DNA of 16,583 nucleotides from contig JACQED010000224.1 of NCBI GenBank assembly GCA_016200785.1, positions 1 through 16,583 on the forward strand, given 5' to 3'. This DNA comes from Chloroflexota bacterium. Lineage in GTDB: Bacteria > Chloroflexota > Anaerolineae > Anaerolineales > JACQED01. Positions 1-6,793 of this stretch are shown here, piece by piece. The position numbers were made by a program, and so were the translations under genes. The number at the start of each line of letters is the position of its first letter. Within the stretch, counting starts at the first letter, position 1. The notes below the pieces were generated by a model. That model had not been told where the DNA came from and ran no database searches. It saw only the letters and a list, made by a program, of their open reading frames with translations.

Positions 1-1
1 C

Positions 2-970
2 ACCTCGGCGCTGATCCGCCTCGCGCATCCGGAGAAACGCGTGGTCTATTTCACGGTCGGGCATGGCGAGCGCGATCTGGCCGAAAGCGGCGATGGTGGA
101 TATTCCAAGATCAAAGCCGGGCTGGAGCGACAGAACTACACCGTGCAAACGCTCAATCTGCTCGTGACGAACACGATTCCCTCCGATGCCGCCGCGATCG
201 TGGTGGCCGGGCCGCAAGTGACGTACACCGTCACCGAAACCCTCGTGCTGAGTAAGTACTTCGATGGGGGCGGCGGCGGGATCTTCCTCATTGACCCGAC
301 CATCCAGGTGCGCCAGGGCGCCGCCGGCGATGATCCGTTAGTGGACTGGCTGGCAAAATCGTGGGGCGTCAATGTCGGCAACGACGTTGTCGTCGATCCG
401 GCTAGCTCCAGACCGGACGTCGCGTTCGCTCAGGGCTATGGCAGCAGCCCGATCACTGAGAAACTCCTCAGCCAGAACCTGACTTCGGTGTATCCGCTGG
501 CGCGTTCCATCGGCGCCGCTCCGACCTCGAGCGCCGCCAGCCCGCCGCAGGTGACGTCCCTGGTCAGCACGGGTCCGGAGGCCTGGGGCGAGTTCGACTT
601 CAACAGCCTGAACTCCGGCCCCAAGTTCGACAAGGGGACGGATCAGCCCGGCCCCGTCAGCCTGGCGGTGACTGCCGACAATCCCTCGAACAAGGCGCGT
701 ATTGTCGTCTTCGGCGACTCCGATTTCGCCACCAACTTCTTCGCCGAACAGTATGCCAACGGCGATATGCTATACAACAGCGTCAACTGGGTCACTGGCA
801 ACACTGACCTGATCAGTATCCCGCCCAAGGATCAGAGTTTCCGCGCGCCGCTCGACCTCAGCACCCGCACGATTGCTACGTTCGGCCTCGTCTCGCTCTG
901 CGTGCTGCCGTTCGGCATGCTGTTGATCGGCGCAGCCGTCGTGTGGAATCGCCGGACTCGATACAAATGA
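2..970 (+). CDS. GldG-like ABC-transport auxiliary protein, C-terminal part (5' truncated by window)
   Basis: The frame is open from base 2, so the true start lies upstream; 322 residues are visible. The visible part resembles the ABC_transp_aux domain of GldG-type proteins: the VYFTVGHGERD segment, then a run ending in a GGGGGIFLIDP turn. Such proteins partner with an ABC-2 permease and ATPase and hold a periplasmic or extracellular domain. One transmembrane helix at the extreme C-terminus (TIATFGLVSLCVLPFGMLLI) is followed by a basic tail (WNRRTRYK), as expected for an anchored protein. The stop codon overlaps the next start (ATGA), indicating one operon with the DUF4340 gene. The matching ABC permease and ATPase would be expected upstream, outside the window. 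The family assignment comes from sequence character and gene pairing; the exact substrate is unknown. Confidence 0.72.
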   Translation, partial: TSALIRLAHPEKRVVYFTVGHGERDLAESGDGGYSKIKAGLERQNYTVQTLNLLVTNTIPSDAAAIVVAGPQVTYTVTETLVLSKYFDGGGGGIFLIDPTIQVRQGAAGDDPLVDWLAKSWGVNVGNDVVVDPASSRPDVAFAQGYGSSPITEKLLSQNLTSVYPLARSIGAAPTSSAASPPQVTSLVSTGPEAWGEFDFNSLNSGPKFDKGTDQPGPVSLAVTADNPSNKARIVVFGDSDFATNFFAEQYANGDMLYNSVNWVTGNTDLISIPPKDQSFRAPLDLSTRTIATFGLVSLCVLPFGMLLIGAAVVWNRRTRYK

Positions 971-1593
971 CCAGAGGCACGCGCACTACACTCATCCTGC
1001 TGATCGTCCTCGGCGGGTTGATCACCTTCGTCGTTTACACGAACAACAACCCGAAGGCGGAGCCGACGCCTGCGGCGTCTACCTCTGTCTGGGACATGTC
1101 GCCGAAAGAGATCGCGGCGATACAAATCGTAGACAACGCCGAGCAGAAAGACGTGATCCTCGAGCGAGGCTCGGCCGACGCGTGGAGGCTCAGCGGCAAA
1201 GCGGTCAAACAGCCGCCCCAGCCGGCGGCGACCGGGCAAGGCGAACTTGCGGCGTCGCTCGTCACGACGATGTCCATCCGCCGCACGTTGACCGAGACCA
1301 ACGAGATCAGGGAGTTCGGACTGCTGACTCCGCTTTACACGCTAAACGTCACGAAGCAAGACGGGACGAAGTTGTCGCTGGCAATCGGTCTCAAGACACT
1401 GGCTCAGGACGGTTACTACGTTCTGCGTCCCGGCGACAAGAACCCGATGATCGTGCCGAACAGTTCGTTGGATCAATTGATCGGTTTCATCGCCAAGCCG
1501 CCTATCGAGCCGACGCCCACTCCCACTCTGACCGCGACACCGCTCGGCACACCGGCGGCCACGGCGACGCCGACTGCAACCCAATCGCCATAA
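967..1593 (+). CDS. DUF4340 domain membrane-anchored protein
   Basis: This 208-residue protein starts at the ATG whose last two bases belong to the preceding TGA (ATGA overlap). An in-frame GTG at 943 is possible but would add residues encoded inside the neighbour. One N-terminal membrane helix (about residues 8-26, TLILLIVLGGLITFVVY) leads to an exported domain with the DUF4340 pattern: a short beta segment (IAAIQIVDNAEQKDVILER), a Trp-containing strand, and a later stretch about ligand or state (LAIGLKTLAQDGYYVL). The C-terminus is a low-complexity Pro/Thr/Ala tail from about residue 180. DUF4340 proteins commonly follow GldG-like genes and are thought to work with the same ABC export or surface machinery. 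The molecular function is not established. Confidence 0.75.
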   Translation: MTRGTRTTLILLIVLGGLITFVVYTNNNPKAEPTPAASTSVWDMSPKEIAAIQIVDNAEQKDVILERGSADAWRLSGKAVKQPPQPAATGQGELAASLVTTMSIRRTLTETNEIREFGLLTPLYTLNVTKQDGTKLSLAIGLKTLAQDGYYVLRPGDKNPMIVPNSSLDQLIGFIAKPPIEPTPTPTLTATPLGTPAATATPTATQSP

Positions 1594-1657
1594 AACCGCG
1601 AAAATTGGGCCGGTGGCGAGTTGGTACACGGGTATTCCTCGCCGCCGGCCCTCCCTA

Positions 1658-1686
1658 TTGATTCTCCCCACGTTTTGGAGTATCTT
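1658..1686 (+). promoter_or_regulatory. Candidate sigma70 promoter of the sigma factor gene
   Basis: TTGATT (1658-1663) and TATCTT (1681-1686) are separated by exactly 17 bases. The -10 box ends six bases before the ATG at 1693, so transcription would start at or next to the start codon, giving a leaderless message. A GGAG at 1677-1680 lies 12 bases before the ATG. It could serve as a ribosome binding site only on a longer transcript reading in from upstream. Confidence 0.5.
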
Positions 1687-1692
1687 AAACGC

Positions 1693-3138
1693 ATGCCCAA
1701 GAGAGTCGTGGGGCGCAAGCCCACCCCGACTGGAGCGCGCGGGACGGTAAAATCACGCCCCCACAAGGTCGGCAAAGGGGGCGCCGCCGCCCGCCAAACC
1801 AGACCGGCCAAGTCGAATAATTCTGCCAGGGGCGCTGTTCGAAAGCCGTCGAAGCAGCGCCTGTCTCAGATTCCGCCGAAGACTCTCACGCCGACCGCGC
1901 CGGGAACTGTCCCCATCCCCACGCCCGAGGAGATCATCGCCGCTGAAGAAGAGAACCCGGCGATCAACCAGCTACTCGAGCTGGGTCGTGAGCGGGGCCT
2001 CGTCACCTACGACGACATCCTGCGCTTCTTCCCCGAAGCCGAGCGCGACATCGATCAACTCGAGGAAGTCTACGCCGCGCTGATGTCGGCCGGGGTCGAG
2101 ATCGTTGACACCGTGGACGCCGGCGACGAGCCGGGCGACGACGAGTTGGCCGAGGAGGTCGAAGACGAAACTGAACTGCGGCGGGCCAACATCGCCGCCG
2201 AGGAAGATGCCTTCCTTTCGGCGATCGACGCCGACGACACCATCGGTCTCTACCTGAAAGAGATCGGCCGCGTGCCGCTGCTGACCGCCGCCGAGGAAGT
2301 GTCTCTGGCCAAGCGCATGGAGAAGGCCAAGTTGGCGCGCGAGCGAATCGCGAAGAATCACGTTGACCCCAAGAAGCGCGCCGACCTGCAAGCGACGATC
2401 GAAGACGGCATGGCCGCACGCGAGCATTTGATCACCGCGAACTCCAGGCTGGTGATCAGCGTCGCCAAAAAGTACATGGGGCGCGGCGTGCCGTTCCTCG
2501 ATCTGATTCAAGAAGGCAACATCGGCCTGATCCGCGCCGCCAAGAAGTTCGACTACAAGCGCGGCCACAAGTTCTCGACCTATGCCACCTGGTGGATCCG
2601 GCAGGCCGTCACTCGCGCCATCGCCGACCAGGGCCGCACCATCCGCGTGCCGGTGCACATGGGCGATCAGATCAACAAACTTCTGCGCGTCTCGCACTCG
2701 CTCACCCAGGAACTGGGCCGCGACCCGACGACCGAAGAACTGGCCGACGCGCTGGGCGTCACGCCGAAGAAGGTCGAGTCGATGATCCAGATCGCCCGCC
2801 GGCCGCTTTCGCTCGAAACGCCGACCGACGAAGAAGAAGACTCGGTGCTCGGCGATTTCATCGAAGACGAAGACTCGCCCGCGCCGGTCGAGATCGCCAC
2901 CTACAATCTTCTGCGCGAGCAGATTTCAGAAGTGCTCAACGGCCTGCCGCCGCGCGAAGTGCGCATCCTGCAGTTGCGTTACGGCCTGCTCGACGGCGAG
3001 TCGTATACGCTCGAAGAAGTCGGCAAGAAGATGGGCGTCACGCGCGAGCGCGTGCGACAGATCGAGGCCCAGGCCCTCAGCCGCCTGCGCCACCCGTCGC
3101 ACCGGCGCAAACTGCGAGATTACCTCCACGAAACATGA
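1693..3138 (+). CDS. rpoD: Primary RNA polymerase sigma factor (RpoD/SigA type)
   Basis: This 481-residue sigma70 directs core RNA polymerase to -10/-35 promoters. The N-terminal ~60 residues are Lys/Arg/Pro-rich and nonconserved. A region 1.1-like segment (NQLLELGRERGLVTYDDIL) and an acidic stretch follow, then region 1.2 (DTIGLYLKEIGRVPLL). Region 2 starts near residue 250 (ANSRLVISVAKKY) and continues through FLDLIQEGNIGLIRAAKKFD and FSTYATWWIRQAVTRAI, the core-binding and -10 melting parts. Region 3 contains DPTTEELADALGV. Region 4.2, at about 438-466, carries the helix-turn-helix YTLEEVGKKMGVTRERVRQI. All regions are complete, which argues for a housekeeping-type factor, although a group 2 paralogue cannot be excluded. 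ATG 1693 is preferred over an in-frame GTG at 1621 because the candidate promoter lies between them. The gene overlaps the next by ATGA. Confidence 0.93.
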   Translation: MPKRVVGRKPTPTGARGTVKSRPHKVGKGGAAARQTRPAKSNNSARGAVRKPSKQRLSQIPPKTLTPTAPGTVPIPTPEEIIAAEEENPAINQLLELGRERGLVTYDDILRFFPEAERDIDQLEEVYAALMSAGVEIVDTVDAGDEPGDDELAEEVEDETELRRANIAAEEDAFLSAIDADDTIGLYLKEIGRVPLLTAAEEVSLAKRMEKAKLARERIAKNHVDPKKRADLQATIEDGMAAREHLITANSRLVISVAKKYMGRGVPFLDLIQEGNIGLIRAAKKFDYKRGHKFSTYATWWIRQAVTRAIADQGRTIRVPVHMGDQINKLLRVSHSLTQELGRDPTTEELADALGVTPKKVESMIQIARRPLSLETPTDEEEDSVLGDFIEDEDSPAPVEIATYNLLREQISEVLNGLPPREVRILQLRYGLLDGESYTLEEVGKKMGVTRERVRQIEAQALSRLRHPSHRRKLRDYLHET

Positions 3139-3938
3139 GAGTCGTGCTGGGCTGGATCGCGCTGGCGATCTTCCTGCTGGGCATAGGCGCGCTGTTGCTC
3201 GGCGCCGTGACCGGCCTGCTCCCGGCTGATTTCTTCGACGAAGCGGCCAACGTGTGGGCCGTGGCCGTGGTGCTCGGCGGCGCGCTCGGCCTCTTTCTCG
3301 TCTTGAGCAGCGGCTTGAGCGCCAGCCCCAGGCCGCGGCCTTTTATCTTCGATCGCGGCGAAGCCCGGCGAGGGCGGCTGGAGATCGGCGCGGGTTCGAT
3401 TGACTTCAACGTCTCGGCGCACGCGCCCGACATGGTCGAGATTCTCGCGGGCGGGCAGGCCGCCGGCGGCCACCTGCCGCGCTTCAATGCCGACGGCGGC
3501 GCGGCCGCGATACAATTCCCGACGCGCCCTCTGCCGATCTTCGGCGTAGACTTGAGCGAAGTGACGCTGACGCCCAACGTGCCGTGGGCGGTGGAAGTGA
3601 GGACGAGTCTGGGCGACCTCGACATTGACCTGTTCCACCTGATCGTGCCCAGTGTTGAAGTGCGCGGCGCGCTCGGCGACATTCATCTCATCACGCCGAC
3701 CGCCGGCGTGACCGCCGCCTCGCTGACGACGTGGCTGGGCGATGCGCGCATCGAAGTGCCCACCGGCGTGGCTGTACGTATCAACGCCAGACCGAGCAAG
3801 TTCGCCGAGATCAAGGTGGACGAGAAACGCTGGCCGCGTCTGGACGACGGGTCGTGGGTCTCGCCGGACTACACCACCGCGCCGCATCGTCTCACGTTGA
3901 ATCTGAAGACGACCTTCGGCAACATATCGGTGTCCTGA
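3135..3938 (+). CDS. LiaF-like membrane protein with C-terminal beta-rich domain
   Basis: The product is 267 residues. Two N-terminal membrane helices (about 4-30, IALAIFLLGIGALLLGAVTG; and about 39-58, VWAVAVVLGGALGLFLVLSS) precede a soluble domain. That domain has repeating strand patterns such as VEVRTSLGDLDIDL, VEVRGALGDIHLITP and LTLNLKTTFGNISVS. These look like the repeated G-D/N strands of LiaF/DUF4097-type (toast-rack) beta-helical domains. LiaF-like proteins act in cell-envelope stress sensing in Firmicutes; a role here is inferred only from fold resemblance. Its ATG overlaps the rpoD stop (ATGA), so the two are translationally coupled. No LiaRS-type two-component genes are adjacent. 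Confidence 0.6.
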   Translation: MRVVLGWIALAIFLLGIGALLLGAVTGLLPADFFDEAANVWAVAVVLGGALGLFLVLSSGLSASPRPRPFIFDRGEARRGRLEIGAGSIDFNVSAHAPDMVEILAGGQAAGGHLPRFNADGGAAAIQFPTRPLPIFGVDLSEVTLTPNVPWAVEVRTSLGDLDIDLFHLIVPSVEVRGALGDIHLITPTAGVTAASLTTWLGDARIEVPTGVAVRINARPSKFAEIKVDEKRWPRLDDGSWVSPDYTTAPHRLTLNLKTTFGNISVS

Positions 3939-5264
3939 TTGAGACATCCCCTCCGCCGTAGCATCGCAGAGACGTGCCGGTGGCACATCTCATCTGAAAA
4001 TGTAGAGACGATCCGCCGGATCGTCTCTTTTGCGAATGGAGAGACGATCCGCCGGAACGTCTCTACGGTTTTATGCCTCGTTCTTCTCGCCGCCTGCGCG
4101 CCCGCTGAACCGCTGAGCCGCGAGGCGTTCTACGCGACGGTGACGGCGGCCTCGCGCTCAATTTCGCAGCCGACGTCGTCCCCGACATCGCGCCCCGCGG
4201 GCGCTCCTACGGCGACGCCGACGTCCCAGGCGTCCGACACACCCGCTCCGCCGACCGAGATTCCATCGCCCACCGTCCCGCCCTCGCCAACACCCGATCC
4301 GTGGCCGCCGGCGATTGACGCGCCGGGGCGGAGTAAGCTCGGCCTGCACGTCATCCTCGACGACGATTGGCGCATCGTGGAGTTCGTCCGCCACGCCAAG
4401 CCGCGCGTGATGAAAGCGGTAGACAACTTCGACTGGCTCAAGCAGGTGAAAGAGGCTTCGCCGCAGACAATTACCCTGGGACGGCAGACGCAGGTTCCGA
4501 ATCGCGACGCGCTGGACAACAAGACTCCGGATCAGTATCCGGACCCGGCGGCGTTCGCCCGCGACTTTATCAATCTGTTCATGCACGATTATCAAGCGAA
4601 CCCCTGGGTGGACTACTGGGAGGGCTGGAACGAGTTTCCGCCGAACAAGCCGAGCGAGTGGGCCTGGTACGCGAAGTTCGAGGCCGAGCGCGCCTGCCAA
4701 ATGCAGGCCCTCGGATTCAAAGCGGCGATCGGCGGCTTCAGCGCGGGCAAGCCCGAGTATCCTGACATGGCGTTGTTCCTTCCCGCGCTTCAGGCCGCTG
4801 CGCGTTGCGGCGCGATCTTCACTCTGCACGAATACAGTTCGCCGGTACTGCAAACAGGAGTCGGCGATGGGATTCCAAACGCGATCAATTTACCGCAAGC
4901 CGGCGCGCTCACCCTGCGTTATCGTTACTGGTACGAAGGCTACCTCAAGCCGCAGGGCCTCAACGTGCCGCTAATCATCTCCGAGGCTGGCGTTGAGTCA
5001 CGGGTAGGGCCGGGTTGCCCGCTGGGCGGCGACGGCGGCTGGACAAAGTGCGCGCCCGACTGGAAAGCCGCCGGCCTCGGCGGCGATCCGGTGAAGGCGT
5101 ACTTGAGTCAATTGCAGTGGTACGACGCCGAATTGCAAAAGGACGACTACGTCCTCGGCGCGGCCCTCTTCACCGCCGGCGCGCACTCGTCGGACGACTG
5201 GTTGACGTTCAATCTGGATGACATGCTCGTGCCGTTGGCGTGGTATATGGTGGGGATAAGATGA
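3939..5264 (+). CDS. Putative glycosidase-like lipoprotein, N-terminus disturbed by palindromic repeats
   Basis: The ORF is 441 residues. A lipobox (VLLAAC, Cys at residue 53) precedes a Ser/Pro/Thr linker and then a domain shared with the next gene. That domain resembles a clan GH-A TIM barrel: VDYWEGWNE with Glu232 as candidate acid/base, and VPLIISEAG with Glu349 as candidate nucleophile; RYRYWYEGYLKP lies between them. A surface-anchored carbohydrate-active role is inference. Start choice is awkward. The only ATG/GTG/TTG in frame before the signal segment is TTG at 3939, directly after the previous stop, which gives an unusual ~50-residue Arg-rich extension ahead of the hydrophobic core. 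The 36-bp palindromic repeats encode much of that extension (ETIRRIVSFANG, then ETIRRNVS). Either the TTG is used, the gene starts at a non-canonical codon, or its natural start was lost and expression is impaired. Confidence 0.68.
   Translation: MRHPLRRSIAETCRWHISSENVETIRRIVSFANGETIRRNVSTVLCLVLLAACAPAEPLSREAFYATVTAASRSISQPTSSPTSRPAGAPTATPTSQASDTPAPPTEIPSPTVPPSPTPDPWPPAIDAPGRSKLGLHVILDDDWRIVEFVRHAKPRVMKAVDNFDWLKQVKEASPQTITLGRQTQVPNRDALDNKTPDQYPDPAAFARDFINLFMHDYQANPWVDYWEGWNEFPPNKPSEWAWYAKFEAERACQMQALGFKAAIGGFSAGKPEYPDMALFLPALQAAARCGAIFTLHEYSSPVLQTGVGDGIPNAINLPQAGALTLRYRYWYEGYLKPQGLNVPLIISEAGVESRVGPGCPLGGDGGWTKCAPDWKAAGLGGDPVKAYLSQLQWYDAELQKDDYVLGAALFTAGAHSSDDWLTFNLDDMLVPLAWYMVGIR
3968..4064 (+). 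repeat. Three tandem 36-bp palindromic repeat units
   Basis: Units start at 3968, 4004 and 4040, exactly 36 bases apart. Each has a 25-bp hairpin plus an 11-base spacer. The middle unit is a perfect hairpin: arms AGAGACGATCC (4004-4014) and GGATCGTCTCT (4018-4028) with loop GCC. The third copy has one A/A mismatch in the stem. The first is degenerate (arm AGAGACGTGCC, loop GGT, two stem mismatches). The middle hairpin is followed by TTTT, so it could also act as a weak terminator after the LiaF-like gene. Because 36 is a multiple of three, the units stay in one reading frame of the following lipoprotein ORF. This looks like a dispersed REP-like or palindromic element; other genomic copies cannot be checked here. 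Confidence 0.85.
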
Positions 5265-5268
5265 AATG

Positions 5269-5297
5269 TTGCCCGTCTGTTCCTCCTGTGGTATCAT
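5269..5297 (+). promoter_or_regulatory. Candidate promoter ahead of the second lipoprotein gene
   Basis: TTGCCC (5269-5274), a 17-base spacer, then TATCAT (5292-5297). The predicted start is near 5304. The 192-base gap between the two lipoprotein genes therefore holds this promoter, a roughly 100-base leader with small hairpins (for example GCATT/AATGC near 5322-5338 and a GCGC-rich one near 5367-5382), and a strong terminator-like hairpin just before the gene. Confidence 0.4.
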
Positions 5298-5402
5298 TCT
5301 CTCCGTAGCCCCCTTGCGGGGACGCATTTTTTGAATGCCATGAATCGTCATCGCCAAAAGAAGCGCGCGCTCAGGGCGCGAACAACTGAAAGGCAATCAC
5401 AA

Positions 5403-5450
5403 TCGGTGGGGAGAGGCGACCAGGTGTCATCTCTCCCCACCGACCTTTTT
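5403..5450 (+). terminator. Strong intrinsic terminator-like hairpin upstream of lipoprotein 2
   Basis: A perfect 13-bp stem, TCGGTGGGGAGAG (5403-5415) with CTCTCCCCACCGA (5431-5443), encloses a 15-base loop that can add a short GAC/GTC stem. TTTTT follows at 5446-5450. It lies seven bases before the ATG at 5457. It may end transcription from the preceding lipoprotein gene, define the 3' end of a ~145-nt RNA from the promoter near 5297, or work as an attenuator for the following gene. Confidence 0.65.
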
Positions 5451-5456
5451 GGACGA

Positions 5457-6680
5457 ATGAATTCCCCAGTTTCCCTTGCTTCCCTCCTTTCTCTGCTTGT
5501 CGCTGGCATGATCTTCCTCTCCGCCTGCGCCCCATCTCAGCCGGTTGACATCAACGCTCTCTATGCCACTGTGACCGCGGCCCTTGCGAAGGAAACGAGG
5601 CCGACTCACACGCCGGAGCCGGCGACCGAAGCGCCAGCGACTTCTCCGCCGGAACAGCCCGCCACCGAAGCGCCGCCTCCGCCGGGAACCCCGCCGACGC
5701 CGACCGAGATCCCGCGCCGCGACTTGTGGCCCGCGCCGAACGGCGGCGTCACGATCAGCAAGATCGGCCTGCACGCCGTTCGCAACGCCTCCCCGCGCAT
5801 CATGCAGTTCGTCCGCACCGTGCATCCCGTTGTCTTCAAGGCCGTGGACGACGTGGGCTGGCTGAGCGACGTCAAAAGAGAATCGCCGGGCACGATGACG
5901 ATTGGGCGATTCGAGGCGCCGATCGAAATCGGCGGCGACGATCCGCAAGGGGCGGGGCGAGATTTCGTGGATCGGTGGCTCGGCCAGTATCGCGCGAATC
6001 CCGGAGCGGATTACTGGGAAGGCTGGAACGAAGTGCATCCGCTCGACGACGGCCAGTGGAACTGGTACGCGCAGTGGGAAGGCGCGCGCGCGTGCAAGAT
6101 GAAAGAGTACGGCCTGCGCGCGGCCATGGGCGGCTTTTCGACCGGCACGCCCGAATGGGATCAGATGGCTAAGTTCATGCCGGCCTTCGAGACCGCCAAA
6201 GCCTGCGGCGCGGATTTCATTTTCACCCTGCACGAATACAGCGCGCCGACGGTGTACTACGGCCTCGACATCGGCATCCCCGGCGCGCCGGACATCCCAG
6301 GCCGCAGAGGCATTCTCTTATTCCGCTATCGCTACTGGTACGAAGGCTATCTCAAGCCGCGCGGTTGGGGGAACGTGCCGCTGGTGATCTCGGAGTGGGG
6401 TATTGACGGCTCGGTGGCCGCCGGGCGGCCCGGCCCCGCCGGCTTCGGCTGGCACGACTTCACCGACTGGTGGTCGAGTTCCGGCCTCGCCTCTGACGCT
6501 GAACTGTATTACATTGACCAGATGAAGTGGTACGACTCGGAAGTATCGAAAGACCCCTACGTCGCGGGCTTCGCGATCTACACCGCCGGCGGGCACACGC
6601 AGGATCAATTCAAGAGCTACGATATCGAGGACGTTCTCGCGCCGCTAGCGCAGTACGTGGCGACACTGCCGTTGAGGTAA
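5457..6680 (+). CDS. Putative glycosidase-like lipoprotein (paralogue of the preceding gene)
   Basis: This 407-residue protein begins with a clean lipoprotein signal: hydrophobic core SLASLLSLLVAGMIFL and lipobox LSAC with Cys24. A Pro/Thr/Glu linker (about 50-85) tethers the domain to the membrane. The folded part matches the upstream gene, for example ADYWEGWNE (Glu192), RYRYWYEGYLKP and VPLVISEWG (Glu313). The two Glu positions and the WNE/ISEWG contexts are typical of retaining clan GH-A hydrolases; the fold and any substrate are inference. ATG 5457 was chosen because it gives a normal signal peptide. The frame extends upstream to 5331, but that stretch encodes the hairpin. The tandem pair probably arose by duplication, and this copy keeps the intact N-terminus. 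Confidence 0.75.
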   Translation: MNSPVSLASLLSLLVAGMIFLSACAPSQPVDINALYATVTAALAKETRPTHTPEPATEAPATSPPEQPATEAPPPPGTPPTPTEIPRRDLWPAPNGGVTISKIGLHAVRNASPRIMQFVRTVHPVVFKAVDDVGWLSDVKRESPGTMTIGRFEAPIEIGGDDPQGAGRDFVDRWLGQYRANPGADYWEGWNEVHPLDDGQWNWYAQWEGARACKMKEYGLRAAMGGFSTGTPEWDQMAKFMPAFETAKACGADFIFTLHEYSAPTVYYGLDIGIPGAPDIPGRRGILLFRYRYWYEGYLKPRGWGNVPLVISEWGIDGSVAAGRPGPAGFGWHDFTDWWSSSGLASDAELYYIDQMKWYDSEVSKDPYVAGFAIYTAGGHTQDQFKSYDIEDVLAPLAQYVATLPLR

Positions 6681-6693
6681 TTGCGACTTTGGG

Positions 6694-6757
6694 AACCACC
6701 AGGACACGAAGACACCAAGAGAATCATTGTTCTTTGTGCCTTCGCGCCTTTGTGGTT
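6694..6757. repeat. Imperfect inverted repeat of the CACGAAG type upstream of pyrG
   Basis: Two 27-base arms (6694-6720 and 6731-6757) match at about 21 positions when one is reverse-complemented, around a 10-base loop. The core is AACCACC...CACGAAG...CCAAGA against TCTTTGTG...CTTCGCG...TGTGGTT. From memory, related sequence occurs widely in noncoding DNA of many bacteria; this could not be checked here. A shorter similar string (AACGCAAGGACGCCAAG) lies directly before the Ca2+/H+ exchanger start at 13934-13950. Its function is unknown. Confidence 0.6.
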
Positions 6758-6793
6758 GCGTTCTCTGCTTACTCCAGTTGAGGAGACTTGACA

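Noticed and set aside
1621..1692. GTG at 1621 as start of the sigma factor
   Set aside because: The added 24 residues would be encoded by the candidate promoter and are unlike any sigma region. ATG 1693 is preferred.
1972..2697. Open frame opposite rpoD on the minus strand
   Set aside because: It is a shadow of the strongly conserved sigma factor coding sequence and has no independent support.
2592..3134. Upstream extension of the LiaF-like protein frame inside rpoD
   Set aside because: The frame is merely open. Translation is Arg/Pro-rich noise until ATG 3135, where membrane helices begin.
3968..4064. CRISPR-like 36-bp periodicity
   Set aside because: The 36-base period comes from a 25-bp palindrome plus 11-base joins. 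There are only three diverged units, no spacers of 30-40 bases and no cas genes.
5331..5456. Upstream extension of the second lipoprotein to ATG 5331
   Set aside because: It is encoded by the GC-rich leader and the terminator hairpin and would bury the signal peptide 42 residues in.
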